Part shown: piece after piece, positions 6,962-16,197 of the stretch
Position numbering within the stretch: the first letter of the stretch is position 1
How the letters are laid out: every line of letters starts with the position of its first letter
DNA from: DASSWG01 sp035704905
GTDB lineage: Bacteria; Bacteroidota; Bacteroidia; Flavobacteriales; Flavobacteriaceae
DNA length: 23,122 nt
Direction of reading: 5' to 3'
Assembly: GCA_035704905.1 (NCBI GenBank)
Contig: DASSWN010000051.1
Coordinates: 1 to 23,122, forward strand
Notes under the pieces: model-generated
What the model was told of the DNA's origin: nothing
Seen by the model: the letters and a program-made list of their open reading frames with translations, nothing else
The model's database searches: none
Translations under genes and position numbers: made by a program

Positions 6962-8002
6962 ATGCGACCCAAATATTTCCTGCTTTTATCCTTGGCAATC
7001 CTTCTTTTTTCGTGCAACAAAGCTGAAAACCAATTTTCACTTGATTTCAATCAAAACCCACCTGAATATCGATTGGGTGATGAGATGGAAGTTTCCGTGC
7101 AAAATCCCGACAACATCGTTATCGATTCGGTAGTTTATTTCTATGGTAATATGCGCTTGGGGAAAGTTGTCGGGAATGAAGAATTTTTGTTGACTTTTAA
7201 GAATCAGAAACTCGGCAACAATCCATTCAGCGCAAAAATTTACAGCCAAGGAAAAGTTTCGGAAATTTCTGAAACACTAAAGCTTTTATATAATAAAAAA
7301 CCGGTGCTTTACACCTATAAAATCATTGAAACCTATCCGCATGATATCGATGCTTACACACAGGGCCTCGAATTTTATCAAGATACCTTATATGAAAGCA
7401 CGGGACTTCACGGAATTTCTTCGCTGCGAAAATTGGATTACAAAACAGGGGAAGTTCTGAAAAAAATTGATTTGCCACAAAAGTATTTTGGGGAAGGAAT
7501 CACGGTTCTAAACGACAAAATTTACATGCTCACCTGGCAAGCGGGAAAAGGATTTATTTATGATGTGAATACTTTCGAACAACTAAAGACCTTCGATTTC
7601 GACAAAAGCAAAGAAGGCTGGGGACTCACCAATAATGGAAAAATGTTGTACAAAAGCGATGGCACCGAAAAGATTTGGTTGCTTGATCCTGAAACATTGG
7701 AAGAAGAACGTTACATTCAAACCGTTACCAACCACGGTATCACAACCAAATTGAACGAACTGGAATGGGTGGAAGGAAAAATTTATGCAAACACTTATTT
7801 GAAAGATGGCGTCGTAATTATTGATCCGGAAACGGGTGCTATTGAAGGTTTGATCGATTTTCGTGGTCTTCGTGAAAAGGTGACGCAACATTCAAAATTG
7901 GACGTATTAAACGGAATTGCCTATAATCCGAAAACCAAAAAACTGTATGTAACCGGAAAAAATTGGGACAAATTGTTCGAAGTTGAAATCATCAAAAAAT
8001 AA
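6962..8002 (+). CDS. Glutaminyl-peptide cyclotransferase, lipoprotein (plant-type beta-propeller)
   Basis: A 346-residue envelope lipoprotein predicted to convert N-terminal glutamine of peptides to pyroglutamate. The signal ends in the lipobox LLFSC with Cys at 18. An N-terminal Ig-like or beta domain (about 25-110) precedes the glutamine cyclotransferase propeller (about 115-346). Family marks are YTQGLEFYQDTLYESTG, GISSLRKLDYKTG, FGEGIT, GWGLTNNGKML, LNELEWVEGKIYANTY and LNGIAYNPKTKKLYVTGK. Signals ending in a residue before Gln are common among Bacteroidota secreted proteins, two of them in this window (10911 and 14669), and could be natural substrates; that link is inference. The gene stands alone, divergent from the SRP RNA. 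Confidence 0.9.
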   Translation: MRPKYFLLLSLAILLFSCNKAENQFSLDFNQNPPEYRLGDEMEVSVQNPDNIVIDSVVYFYGNMRLGKVVGNEEFLLTFKNQKLGNNPFSAKIYSQGKVSEISETLKLLYNKKPVLYTYKIIETYPHDIDAYTQGLEFYQDTLYESTGLHGISSLRKLDYKTGEVLKKIDLPQKYFGEGITVLNDKIYMLTWQAGKGFIYDVNTFEQLKTFDFDKSKEGWGLTNNGKMLYKSDGTEKIWLLDPETLEEERYIQTVTNHGITTKLNELEWVEGKIYANTYLKDGVVIIDPETGAIEGLIDFRGLREKVTQHSKLDVLNGIAYNPKTKKLYVTGKNWDKLFEVEIIKK

Positions 8003-8075
8003 GCGTGTCGATTTTACGTTTAGTAACGGAGCCAGAAGTCAATTTAAATCTTAATCATCTTCAATCGTGAATTTT

Positions 8076-9620
8076 ATGCGCTATTTTACATTCCTTTTTT
8101 TAATTTTCACGGTTGTTCTTTTAGGTTCTTGTCGGAAAGATTTCGATACGGTCGCCAGTTCCGGAAACCTTAAATTTTCAAAGGACACGGTTTATTTGGA
8201 CACGGTTTTCTCCGGAATTGGTTCCAGTACCTATAATTTGACGGTGCACAACACCAGCGATGAAGACATTACCATTCCCAGTATTCGCTTGGCGCAAGGA
8301 GAAAATTCATTTTATCGGTTGAACGTGGACGGCCTTCCGGGAAAAATCTTTGAAAACATCGATATTTTGGCTAACGATAGTATGTATGTTTTTGTGGAAA
8401 CAACTGCTTCCATTCAAGATTTGGCTGCCAATCAACTTCAATTTTTATATACGGATGCTATCCTCTTCGATTCCGGCAGCAAAGAACAAAAGGTGGAACT
8501 GGTTACCTTGGTACAAGATGCTATTTTTCTTTATCCTGAAAAATTTGAAGACGGTAGCATCGAATGTCTTCCGGTCGGAATTAATGAAGAAACGGGCGAA
8601 CAACTTTGTATTGAAGGGTTTTTCTTGGACGATGCCGAATTGCATTTCACCAATGAAAAACCGTATGTGATTTACGGTTATGCTGCGGTGGGCGCGGGAA
8701 AAACTTTGACAATCGATTCGGGTGCGCGCATTCATTTTCATTCCGGAAGCGGAATAATTGTGGCACAAAACGGCTCGTTGCACGTAAATGGCGAATTGAG
8801 CACCGACACGGAACTTATGGAAAATGAAGTGATTTTCGAAGGTGACCGTTTGGAACCTGAATTTTCGGAAGTCCCAGGACAATGGGGCGCCATTTGGCTT
8901 ACTGCCGGAAGCACCGATCATAATTTCAATCATGCCACGATCAAAAATGCCACCGTAGGAATTTTGATGGATTCCAACGATGGAGGTACCGCTTCTACCC
9001 TTACCTTAAAAAACACGCAAATTTACAATTCGGCAAATGTTGGACTGCTGGCACGAACTGGGAATATTTATGGCGAAAACCTCGTGATAAATAATAGTGG
9101 ACAAGCCTCTGTTAGTATTTCCTATGGAGGGAATTACAGTTTCGCGCATTGCACATTTACCAATTATTGGGATAATGGTTTTCGGCAGTTTCCTGCAGTT
9201 TTAATCAGCAATGCGATCGAAACGCCCGATGGCATTTACGCTTCCGATTTAACGGCAAATTTCACCAATTGCATTATTTATGGAAATGAAAATATTGAAT
9301 TGCTTTTCGACAAATCCGAGGAAGCAGCTTTCAATTTTTCGTTTAAGAACTGCCTGATCCGTTTCAATGATTTTGCAGGGAACTATGCTGAAATCCCCGA
9401 ATATAATTTTGAAAATCCGGCCCTATTTGAAAACAGTATTTTCAATGAAGATCCGGTGTTTCTCGCACCCAACGAAAATAAAATGAAAATTGGCGAAGAA
9501 TCTGCTGCCAATGGAATTGCGATTCCAAATTTGGTACCTTCCGATATCTTGGGTGTTTCAAGAAGTGCTTCCCCCGATTCCGGGGCTTATGAAAGTGTGG
9601 TTTTTCCCGTTGGCGATTAG
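8076..9620 (+). CDS. Lipoprotein with right-handed beta-helix, function unknown
   Basis: A 514-residue predicted outer-membrane or surface lipoprotein. The ATG at 8076 gives MRYFTFLFLIFTVVLLGSC with the lipid Cys at 19; a GTG 9 nt upstream is the alternative. After an N-terminal beta domain (KDTVYLDTVFSGIGSS to about residue 155), the protein shows the turn-rich repeats of a parallel beta-helix: GAGKTLTIDSGARIHFHSGSG, then GQWGAIWL, HNFNHATIKNATVGI, LTLKNTQIYNSANVGL and SFAHCTFTNYW. The C-terminus has the SPDSGAYE ending typical of the fold. No catalytic residues of a known lyase family could be assigned. It may bind or cleave polysaccharide, or be structural. It lies 73 nt after the cyclase on the same strand. 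Confidence 0.75.
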   Translation: MRYFTFLFLIFTVVLLGSCRKDFDTVASSGNLKFSKDTVYLDTVFSGIGSSTYNLTVHNTSDEDITIPSIRLAQGENSFYRLNVDGLPGKIFENIDILANDSMYVFVETTASIQDLAANQLQFLYTDAILFDSGSKEQKVELVTLVQDAIFLYPEKFEDGSIECLPVGINEETGEQLCIEGFFLDDAELHFTNEKPYVIYGYAAVGAGKTLTIDSGARIHFHSGSGIIVAQNGSLHVNGELSTDTELMENEVIFEGDRLEPEFSEVPGQWGAIWLTAGSTDHNFNHATIKNATVGILMDSNDGGTASTLTLKNTQIYNSANVGLLARTGNIYGENLVINNSGQASVSISYGGNYSFAHCTFTNYWDNGFRQFPAVLISNAIETPDGIYASDLTANFTNCIIYGNENIELLFDKSEEAAFNFSFKNCLIRFNDFAGNYAEIPEYNFENPALFENSIFNEDPVFLAPNENKMKIGEESAANGIAIPNLVPSDILGVSRSASPDSGAYESVVFPVGD

Positions 9621-9652
9621 GAACTTTCTCAATATTCAACACTCAATTCTCG

Positions 9653-10747
9653 CTATACATTAAATCTAAAATGCATGACATCGCCGTCTTGCACAACATA
9701 TTCCTTTCCTTCTACGTGTAGTTTTCCGGCTTCTTTTACCTTTGCTTCGCTTCCAAAAGTAACAAAATCTGCGTAGCTGATCACTTCGGCACGAATGAAA
9801 CCTTTTTCAAAATCAGTGTGTATTACGCCGGCCGCTTGGGGTGCGGTCGAGCCAACTGAAATGGTCCAGGCGCGCACTTCTTTCACGCCGGCCGTGAAGT
9901 AAGTTTGTTGGTTAAGTAAACGATATGCGGCACGAATCAATTTGGAAGCCCCGGATTCTTCCAAACCAATATCCTCCAAAAATAATTTTCGTTCCTCATA
10001 ATCATCCAATTCCGCAATATCTGCTTCCGTACCAACCGCCAAAACCAATACTTCTGCATGTTCATCCCGCACATTTTCGCGAACCAAATCGACATATTTG
10101 TTTCCGGAAACGGCCGAAGCCTCGTCCACGTTACAAATATACATGACAGGCTTGTCGGTAAGAAATTGCAATGGTTTAACAAACTCGTTGCGCTCTTCTT
10201 CGGAAAGCAAAATCGCACGAACTGAAATGCCCGATTCCAATCCTTTCTTCAAAGCAAGTAAAACAGCTTCTTCTTTTTGCGCTTCTTTATTGCCGGTTTT
10301 TGCGGCGCGTTTCACTTTTTCCAATTTCTTTTCCACGGTCTCCAAATCCTTCAACTGAAGTTCCATATCAATTGTTTCCTTATCGCGGATTGGATCGATG
10401 TTTCCATCGACATGCACAATATTATCATTGTCAAAACAGCGCAACACGTGCAAGACAGCATCGGTCTCGCGTATATTTCCCAAAAACTGATTTCCCAAGC
10501 CTTCCCCTTTACTCGCTCCTTTCACTAGCCCCGCAATGTCAACAATATCCACGGTCGCTGGCACTACGCGCTCCGGGTGCACCAATTCTTCCAATTTCGT
10601 CAAGCGTTCATCGGGGACAATTACCACGCCAATATTTGGTTCAATGGTACAAAAAGGAAAATTTGCGCTTTGTGCTTTTGCATTCGACAAGCAGTTGAAC
10701 AAAGTCGATTTTCCCACATTCGGCAATCCTACGATTCCAGCTTTCAT
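9653..10747 (-). CDS. ychF: YchF/Ola1-type ATPase
   Basis: A conserved 364-residue P-loop ATPase of the Obg family that binds ribosomes and responds to redox stress. The start at 10747 gives MKAGIVGLPNVGKST, the normal beginning of the family. A longer open frame to 10810 would span the promoter. G1 is GLPNVGKST (7-15) and G3 is DIAGLVKGAS (70-79). The G4 position is NVDE (206-209) instead of NKxD, which explains the ATP preference of YchF. A coiled-coil helical domain spans about 120-200. The C-terminal TGS domain (about 280-364) contains FTAGVKEVRAWT, DFEKGFIRAEV and VQDGDVMHFRFNV. It converges with the beta-helix gene 32 nt away. Confidence 0.97.
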   Translation of the reverse strand: MKAGIVGLPNVGKSTLFNCLSNAKAQSANFPFCTIEPNIGVVIVPDERLTKLEELVHPERVVPATVDIVDIAGLVKGASKGEGLGNQFLGNIRETDAVLHVLRCFDNDNIVHVDGNIDPIRDKETIDMELQLKDLETVEKKLEKVKRAAKTGNKEAQKEEAVLLALKKGLESGISVRAILLSEEERNEFVKPLQFLTDKPVMYICNVDEASAVSGNKYVDLVRENVRDEHAEVLVLAVGTEADIAELDDYEERKLFLEDIGLEESGASKLIRAAYRLLNQQTYFTAGVKEVRAWTISVGSTAPQAAGVIHTDFEKGFIRAEVISYADFVTFGSEAKVKEAGKLHVEGKEYVVQDGDVMHFRFNV

Positions 10748-10777
10748 AAATTCAGCATTTATTTTTAAAAACGGTCG

Positions 10778-10810
10778 CAAAGATACTCGTTTTATAGATT
10801 TTTGCGACAA
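10778..10810 (-). promoter_or_regulatory. Promoter of ychF
   Basis: On the minus strand TTG (10810-10808), a 22-nt spacer, then TATCTTTG (10785-10778). The predicted transcript has a leader of about 25 nt before the ATG at 10747. Confidence 0.7.
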
Positions 10811-10910
10811 GATTTCCGAGTTTATCTATTAAGTGAACTTTGTGATTTTGTTGTTAATAATTAACACGTCTAAAAACTATCTTGCATTGTTAATCATAAA
10901 ATCACAAAAA

Positions 10911-11429
10911 ATGAAATATTCAATCGCCTTAATGGCATTCTTGATTTCCATTTCGGGATTTGCACAAAAGGATTCCGAAGCCGCGAATAAAGATATTTTG
11001 AGCCAAACGATCATTACCAAAACCATCACCAAAACCAGTAAGGGAACGGATGTTGACACAAAACGTGTGGAGCTTACCGCCGCAGAGGCTTTGGCTTTGG
11101 AGCAAGATGGCACCACTAATCAGCACGTTTATCGAAAACCTTTGGGGGTTACCAAAAAAACGAGTTTCAGTTTGGATGGAAACACCTATCTTTTTGAACC
11201 AGATGATAAAGGAATTCTTATTATTTCAACAAAAGAAGGAAAAAAATCCAATTTTGGGAAAATTCGAAAAATGGAACGTCCAAATTCATATTTGTTGATA
11301 ACCAAGCAAGGAAATTCCTTTGGCTATTTCAATAACCAAGGGGATTTTATTGTGGAAAGCTACGATCCGATGGATGACAGTTTTACCGTCATGAAATTCA
11401 ATGTTAAAAAAGAAGATTTCGAAAAATAA
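10911..11429 (+). CDS. Secreted protein of unknown function
   Basis: A 172-residue protein with a type I signal peptide, MKYSIALMAFLISISGFAQ, cut after the Ala before Gln. The ATG at 10911 is preferred to an upstream TTG-type start at 10833, which would put 26 extra residues ahead of the signal. The mature part begins with a Thr/Lys-rich stretch (TIITKTITKTSKGTD) and TKRVELTAAEALALEQDG. It continues with short beta strands such as TSFSLDGNTYLFEPDDKGILIIS and SFGYFNNQGDFIVESYD. I do not recognise a named domain. It is transcribed away from ychF and ends 24 nt before a strong terminator, so it is probably monocistronic. Confidence 0.7.
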   Translation: MKYSIALMAFLISISGFAQKDSEAANKDILSQTIITKTITKTSKGTDVDTKRVELTAAEALALEQDGTTNQHVYRKPLGVTKKTSFSLDGNTYLFEPDDKGILIISTKEGKKSNFGKIRKMERPNSYLLITKQGNSFGYFNNQGDFIVESYDPMDDSFTVMKFNVKKEDFEK

Positions 11430-11452
11430 CAGAAGTCAATTTTAGTATAGCG

Positions 11453-11488
11453 GAAAAAGGAAAGGGAAACTTTTCCTTTTTCTTTTTT
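11453..11488 (+). terminator. Intrinsic terminator after the secreted-protein gene
   Basis: An 11-bp stem (11453-11463 with 11472-11482; GAAAAAGGAAA paired to TTTCCTTTTTC), a short loop and six T at 11483-11488. It separates the secreted-protein gene from the thiolase promoter. Confidence 0.85.
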
Positions 11489-11522
11489 AAAGAAGGCAAG
11501 CAACAAAATTGGCGTCAATATG

Positions 11523-11554
11523 TTTGATACAGTCGTCCAATAAAAGTATCTTTG
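11523..11554 (+). promoter_or_regulatory. Promoter of the thiolase operon
   Basis: TTTG (11523-11526), a 20-nt spacer, then TATCTTTG (11547-11554), a full match to the Bacteroidota consensus. The start near 11561 leaves a leader of about 55 nt before the ATG at 11616. Confidence 0.85.
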
Positions 11555-11615
11555 ACAAAACAAGGGTTATTCTGAAAAACCCTACCTGAAAAATTTTGAT
11601 CCCCAACACAAAAAA

Positions 11616-12800
11616 ATGAACGCATATATTGTAAAAGCATATCGAACAGCGGTGGGAAAAGCCCCTCGCGGTGTTTTCCGATTTAAACGACCGGATGAAT
11701 TGGCTGCGGAAACCATTCAGTATTTGTTGGAAAAATTGCCCGATTTCGACAAAAAACGGATTGATGACGTAATTGTGGGAAACGCCATGCCCGAGGCAGA
11801 ACAAGGATTGAATATGGGTCGTCTGATTTCCCTGCAAGCGCTGAAAATAGAAAGTGTCCCAGGGGTCACGGTAAATCGATATTGCGCTTCCGGATTGGAA
11901 ACGATTGCCATTGCCAGCGCAAAAATTAGAAGTGGACTGGCGGACTGCATAATTGCCGGGGGCGCGGAAAGCATGAGCTATATTCCCATGGGCGGTTACA
12001 AACCTGTACCGGATTACAAATTGGTTAAAAATGGGCATGCGGATTATTATTGGAATATGGGTCTCACGGCCGAAGCAGTTGCCAAGCGCTATCAAGTTTC
12101 CCGTAAAGAACAAGATGAATTTGCATTCCATTCGCATCAAAAAGCGCTTCGGGCCCAAGCCGAAAACCGCTTCCAAGATCAGATTGTTCCTATAAACATT
12201 GAAGAAACATTTGTCAATTCTGAAGGAAAAAAGGAAAAGAGAAATTACACTGTTACCAAAGATGAAGGTCCGCGAGCAGATACATCTTTAGAAATTTTGG
12301 CCAAATTGAAACCGGTTTTTGCGGAAGGCGGAAGCGTAACGGCAGGAAATTCTTCCCAAATGAGCGATGGTGCGGCATTTGTTATGGTTATGAGCGAAGC
12401 CCTGGTAAAAGAACTACATTTGGAACCCATCGCAGAACTGGTTGGTTTTTCGGTGGTAGGGGTCGAACCAAAAGTTATGGGAATCGGTCCAATTGATGCG
12501 ATTCCGAAAGTTTTAAAACAAACCGGATTATCGCTTTCCGACCTTGAACTTATCGAATTGAATGAAGCTTTTGCCTCACAATCTTTGACGGTTATAAACG
12601 AATTGAAGCTAAATCCGGAAAAGGTGAATGTAAACGGGGGAGCAATCGCGATGGGACATCCGTTGGGTTGCACCGGCGCCAAACTGTCGGTTCAAATTTT
12701 TGATGAAATGAAGAAAAGGAATTTGAAAAATAAATATGCGATGGTGACCATGTGTGTGGGAACCGGACAAGGCGCGGCGGGGATTTACAAGGTTTTTTAA
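11616..12800 (+). CDS. fadA: Acetyl-CoA acyltransferase (thiolase)
   Basis: A 394-residue thiolase that cleaves 3-ketoacyl-CoA with CoA in the last step of beta-oxidation; a biosynthetic acetoacetyl-CoA role is the alternative. Nucleophilic C90 lies in NRYCASGLE, H348 in GGAIAMGHPLGCTGAK and the second active Cys, C380, in MCVGTGQG. NEAF of the substrate loop is also present. The following gene encodes a fatty acyl-CoA dehydrogenase, which supports a degradative role. Neither a fadB-type hydratase/dehydrogenase nor a MarR-type regulator is next to it, unlike many related operons. It opens a plus-strand unit of four genes. Confidence 0.93.
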   Translation: MNAYIVKAYRTAVGKAPRGVFRFKRPDELAAETIQYLLEKLPDFDKKRIDDVIVGNAMPEAEQGLNMGRLISLQALKIESVPGVTVNRYCASGLETIAIASAKIRSGLADCIIAGGAESMSYIPMGGYKPVPDYKLVKNGHADYYWNMGLTAEAVAKRYQVSRKEQDEFAFHSHQKALRAQAENRFQDQIVPINIEETFVNSEGKKEKRNYTVTKDEGPRADTSLEILAKLKPVFAEGGSVTAGNSSQMSDGAAFVMVMSEALVKELHLEPIAELVGFSVVGVEPKVMGIGPIDAIPKVLKQTGLSLSDLELIELNEAFASQSLTVINELKLNPEKVNVNGGAIAMGHPLGCTGAKLSVQIFDEMKKRNLKNKYAMVTMCVGTGQGAAGIYKVF

Positions 12801-12866
12801 TCACAGAATATACCACTCGGACCCATTTGGGTTCATAATCCCGAAAAGGGTTCATTCAGAAAAAAA

Positions 12867-14666
12867 ATGGGGCAAGAACAATCAATTATTTTGCGCGGAG
12901 GGGAATTTCTTATAAAAGAAACTTCTTCGGAAGATATATTCACACCTGAAGATTTTAGCGAAGAACAACGTCTCATGCGCGATTCGGTTCGAGAATTTGT
13001 CGATCGCGAAATTTGGCCGAAAAAGGCCGAATTTGAGCAAAAAAACTATGCCCTTACTAAAGAACTCATGCAAAAGGCAGCGGGTCTGGGATATTTGGGA
13101 ATTTCGGTTCCCGAGGAATATGGCGGCTTGGGAATGGGGTTCGTTTCCAGCATGTTGGTCTGTGATTATATTTCAGGAGCCACCGGTTCATTTTCCACAG
13201 CATTCGGTGCGCACACCGGAATTGGCACCCTTCCCATCAGCCTTTATGGCACCGAGGAACAGAAAAAGAAATATCTTCCCAAACTTGCCGCGGGAGAATG
13301 GTTTGGCTGCTATTGCTTGACCGAACCAGGTGCCGGAAGCGATGCAAATTCTGGAAAAACCAAGGCCGTAATTTCTGCGGACAGAAAACATTATCACATC
13401 AGTGGTCAAAAAATGTGGATTTCCAATGCTGGTTTTTGTGACTTGATGATTGTTTTTGCCCGCATCGAAAATGATAAAAATATAAGCGCATTTATTGTTG
13501 AGTACGATCCGGAAAACAGGATTTCCCTTGGCGAAGAAGAAAAAAAACTGGGGATCCACTCCTCTTCTACCCGACAGGTTTTTTTCAATGAAACAAAAGT
13601 ACCCGTTGAAAATATGCTTTCGGAGCGCAACCACGGGTTCAAAATAGCAATGAACGCATTGAACGTGGGTCGCATAAAATTGGGGGCCGCTTGTTTGGAC
13701 GCACAACGCCGGAATTTGAAGATAGCCGCCAATTATGCACAAGAACGGGTGCAGTTTGGAAAACCAATTGCCGAATTTGGCGCCATTCAGTCCAAAATTG
13801 CCGAAATGGCAACTTCCGCTTATGTCGGCGAATCTGCTTGCTATCGAACGGCAAAAATGATTGAAGATCAAATCGCCTTCTTGCATAAAAATGAACGTTC
13901 TTTATCCGAAGCGGAATTAAATAGTTATGAAGAATTTGCAATCGAATCGTCATTATTGAAAGTTGCCATTTCCGAAGATCTTCAGCATTGCACCGATGAA
14001 GGAATTCAGATTTTCGGTGGGTTGGGATTCTCGAAAGAAACCCCAATGGAATCGGCGTGGCGTGATGCCCGGATAACGCGAATTTATGAAGGCACAAATG
14101 AAATAAACCGCATACTGGCCGTAGGGATGTTGATAAAAAGGGCCGCCAAAGGCCAGTTGGATATATTTTCCGCGGCAGAAAAACTCGCTCAGGAACTAAC
14201 GGAAATTCCATCTGTCGACCGATCCAATGACACTGCACTTTTTTCGGAAGAAAAGAAAATAGTACGAAATTTAAAGAAAGTATTTCTAATGATTGTTGGC
14301 AGTGCGGTCAAAAAATTTGGCGTTCAACTTGAAGAGGAACAGCAGGTTTTGCTCGCTACAGCAGATATACTTATTGAAATTTATTTATCGGAATCCACAC
14401 TTTTGCGAACAGAAAAAAATAGTAAGCGTTATGGACGCGAAACACAGAAAACTGAAATTGCCATGTCGCAACTTTATTTGTTCCATGCGGTCGAACTCAT
14501 TCAACAAAAGGCCAAGGAATGTATTGTTTCGATTTCTTCAAGTGACGAACAACGCATGTTATTACTTGGATTGAAACGCTTTACCAACTACCAAAACTTT
14601 CCGAACGCATTCGGTTTGCGCAAAATTATTGCTGAAAGTTTCCTCAAAAGAACTCAAAATTCATAA
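12867..14666 (+). CDS. fadE: Acyl-CoA dehydrogenase, long (VLCAD-like) form
   Basis: A 599-residue FAD enzyme that introduces the trans-2 double bond in fatty acyl-CoA, the first step of beta-oxidation. The helical N-terminal domain contains FSEEQRLMRDSVREFVDREI and GYLGISVPEEYGGLGMGF. The middle beta-domain contains CLTEPGAGSDA (151-160) and QKMWISNAGF. The C-terminal helical domain contains RVQFGKPIAEFGAIQ and RITRIYEGTNEINR, with catalytic Glu at 408. A further domain of about 170 residues after position 430 makes it longer than the 380-residue short-chain enzymes, as in mitochondrial VLCAD/ACAD9. It follows the thiolase by 66 nt and the next gene begins 2 nt after its stop. Confidence 0.93.
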   Translation: MGQEQSIILRGGEFLIKETSSEDIFTPEDFSEEQRLMRDSVREFVDREIWPKKAEFEQKNYALTKELMQKAAGLGYLGISVPEEYGGLGMGFVSSMLVCDYISGATGSFSTAFGAHTGIGTLPISLYGTEEQKKKYLPKLAAGEWFGCYCLTEPGAGSDANSGKTKAVISADRKHYHISGQKMWISNAGFCDLMIVFARIENDKNISAFIVEYDPENRISLGEEEKKLGIHSSSTRQVFFNETKVPVENMLSERNHGFKIAMNALNVGRIKLGAACLDAQRRNLKIAANYAQERVQFGKPIAEFGAIQSKIAEMATSAYVGESACYRTAKMIEDQIAFLHKNERSLSEAELNSYEEFAIESSLLKVAISEDLQHCTDEGIQIFGGLGFSKETPMESAWRDARITRIYEGTNEINRILAVGMLIKRAAKGQLDIFSAAEKLAQELTEIPSVDRSNDTALFSEEKKIVRNLKKVFLMIVGSAVKKFGVQLEEEQQVLLATADILIEIYLSESTLLRTEKNSKRYGRETQKTEIAMSQLYLFHAVELIQQKAKECIVSISSSDEQRMLLLGLKRFTNYQNFPNAFGLRKIIAESFLKRTQNS

Positions 14667-14668
14667 AA

Positions 14669-15448
14669 ATGAGGAACCACTTAAAATACTTCTGTATTTT
14701 CATTTTTTCCGCACAAGCTTTTTTCGCACAAAATAAGCCGGTAGAATTAAAGAATAAAATTCCGTTGAAAGTCGATCAGTTCCAAGGAACTGACAAATAT
14801 GGAAACATTTATTATTTTAAGAATAATGTCTTTTATAAATTTGGGAAAGATGGTAATTTTCACTTTAGCGATTTGCAGCTGGGAAAGCCCACAAGTTCCG
14901 ATCTTATAAATCCGTTAAAAATTGTTCTGTTTTACGAAGCTATGAATACGCTTGTGTTGCTCGATCATCACTTGATTGAAATTGCCAGGATAAATTTCAA
15001 CCGACTTGAAAAGTTTAAAACCTTAAGGCACGCAAGTGAAGCCAGCGGAGATAAAATTTGGCTTTTCAACATTGACAATCAGCAGTTGGAGATTTTCGAC
15101 TATATTCAAAAGAAAACAATAGCATCATCGCAACCCCTCGCCTCGAAAGTCTTGGATATTGTAAGTGATTTCAATTTTTGCTGGATACTCACAGAAAATG
15201 TATTGGCGAAATACAACACTTATGGCAGTTTGCTCGAGAAAACGGCCAATATAGGTTTCGAAGAATTAGTGGAAGACAATGGAAACTTGGTGGCCCAAAA
15301 AGATAACACATTATTTAACAGACATAAAAGTTCCACGGAATTCGAAGAGCTTCAGTTGCCCATAATCAACATAAAGGACTTTTATTTAAACGATAAAAAT
15401 CTCTATATTTACGATGGGGAAATCTTACATGAATTTCATCTTAATTGA
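14669..15448 (+). CDS. Secreted protein of unknown function, propeller-like repeats
   Basis: A 259-residue protein with a signal peptide, MRNHLKYFCIFIFSAQAFFAQ, cut after the Ala before Gln. The mature part has repeated short strands with aromatic and turn residues: DKYGNIYYFKNNVFYKFGKDG, EAMNTLVLLDHHLIEI, SGDKIWLFNIDNQQLEIFDY and FNFCWILTENVLAKYNTYGSLL. This looks like blades of an incomplete beta-propeller, but no named family was recognised. It begins 2 nt after fadE and ends 14 nt before the deoxynucleoside kinase, so it is certainly in the same transcript. Nothing in the sequence suggests a lipid role. Confidence 0.7.
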   Translation: MRNHLKYFCIFIFSAQAFFAQNKPVELKNKIPLKVDQFQGTDKYGNIYYFKNNVFYKFGKDGNFHFSDLQLGKPTSSDLINPLKIVLFYEAMNTLVLLDHHLIEIARINFNRLEKFKTLRHASEASGDKIWLFNIDNQQLEIFDYIQKKTIASSQPLASKVLDIVSDFNFCWILTENVLAKYNTYGSLLEKTANIGFEELVEDNGNLVAQKDNTLFNRHKSSTEFEELQLPIINIKDFYLNDKNLYIYDGEILHEFHLN

Positions 15449-15462
15449 AAACGCCTTTAAAT

Positions 15463-16077
15463 ATGCATGTAGCCATTGCCGGAAATATTGGGGCCGGAAA
15501 AACCACCCTTACCAAACTTTTGGCCAAACATTACAAATGGGAGCCCCATTATGAAGAAGTTCTGGAAAATCCATATCTGGAAGATTTTTATAATCAAATG
15601 GAACGCTGGTCTTTCAATCTGCAGGTTTACTTTTTGAACCACCGGTTCCGCCAGGTCATGGAAATTCGGCAGAGTGATAAAAACATTGTCCAAGATCGGA
15701 CTATTTATGAAGATGCACATATTTTTGCCCCCAATTTGCACGCGATGGGCCTACTGACCAATCGTGATTTTGAAAATTATCGTTCTCTTTTCGATTTGAT
15801 GGAATCGGTTACCGAAGGGCCCGATTTGCTTATTTACCTTCGTAGCACAATTCCCAATTTGGTAGCTCAAATACAAAAACGCGGACGTGAGTATGAAAAT
15901 TCAATTTCTATCGACTATCTCAGTCGTCTGAATGAACGTTACGAAGCCTGGATTCATGATTATGACAAAGGTAAACTGTTGATTGTCAACGTTGATCAAA
16001 ATAATTTTGTGGACGAACCCGAAGATTTGGGAATCATCATTAATAAAATCGATGCAGAAATCAACGGACTTTTTTAA
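15463..16077 (+). CDS. Deoxynucleoside kinase
   Basis: A 204-residue cytoplasmic kinase that phosphorylates deoxynucleosides for salvage (dAdo/dGuo/dCyd kinase family). The ATG at 15463 gives the normal start MHVAIAGNIGAGKTT, with the P-loop at 7-15. A TTG at 15445 adds only six residues and overlaps the preceding stop. Other marks are EEVLENPYLEDFY, the catalytic region QDRTIYEDAHIFA (DRT in place of the usual DRS/ERS), LLIYLRSTIPNLVAQIQKRGREYE with the lid arginines, and SRLNERYEAWI. The nucleoside preference cannot be fixed from sequence alone. Confidence 0.92.
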   Translation: MHVAIAGNIGAGKTTLTKLLAKHYKWEPHYEEVLENPYLEDFYNQMERWSFNLQVYFLNHRFRQVMEIRQSDKNIVQDRTIYEDAHIFAPNLHAMGLLTNRDFENYRSLFDLMESVTEGPDLLIYLRSTIPNLVAQIQKRGREYENSISIDYLSRLNERYEAWIHDYDKGKLLIVNVDQNNFVDEPEDLGIIINKIDAEINGLF

Positions 16078-16197
16078 GCTGATTCTTTGTTAAAATAAAC
16101 TGAATCTTTTCGTCAATTGCGACTTTCCAATTAACTTTGAAAATAAATATAATAGCGGCACTGAATTGTTTTGAAGCTCGCTATTAACAACTGACCT

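Noticed and set aside
10748..10810. N-terminal extension of YchF
   Set aside because: YchF begins MKAGIVGLPNVGKS throughout the family, and the extension spans the TATCTTTG promoter.
12801..12866. Small inverted repeats between thiolase and acyl-CoA dehydrogenase genes
   Set aside because: ACCCATTTGGGT and CCCGAAAAGGG are short and lack a T-run; they are more likely processing or chance hairpins than a terminator.
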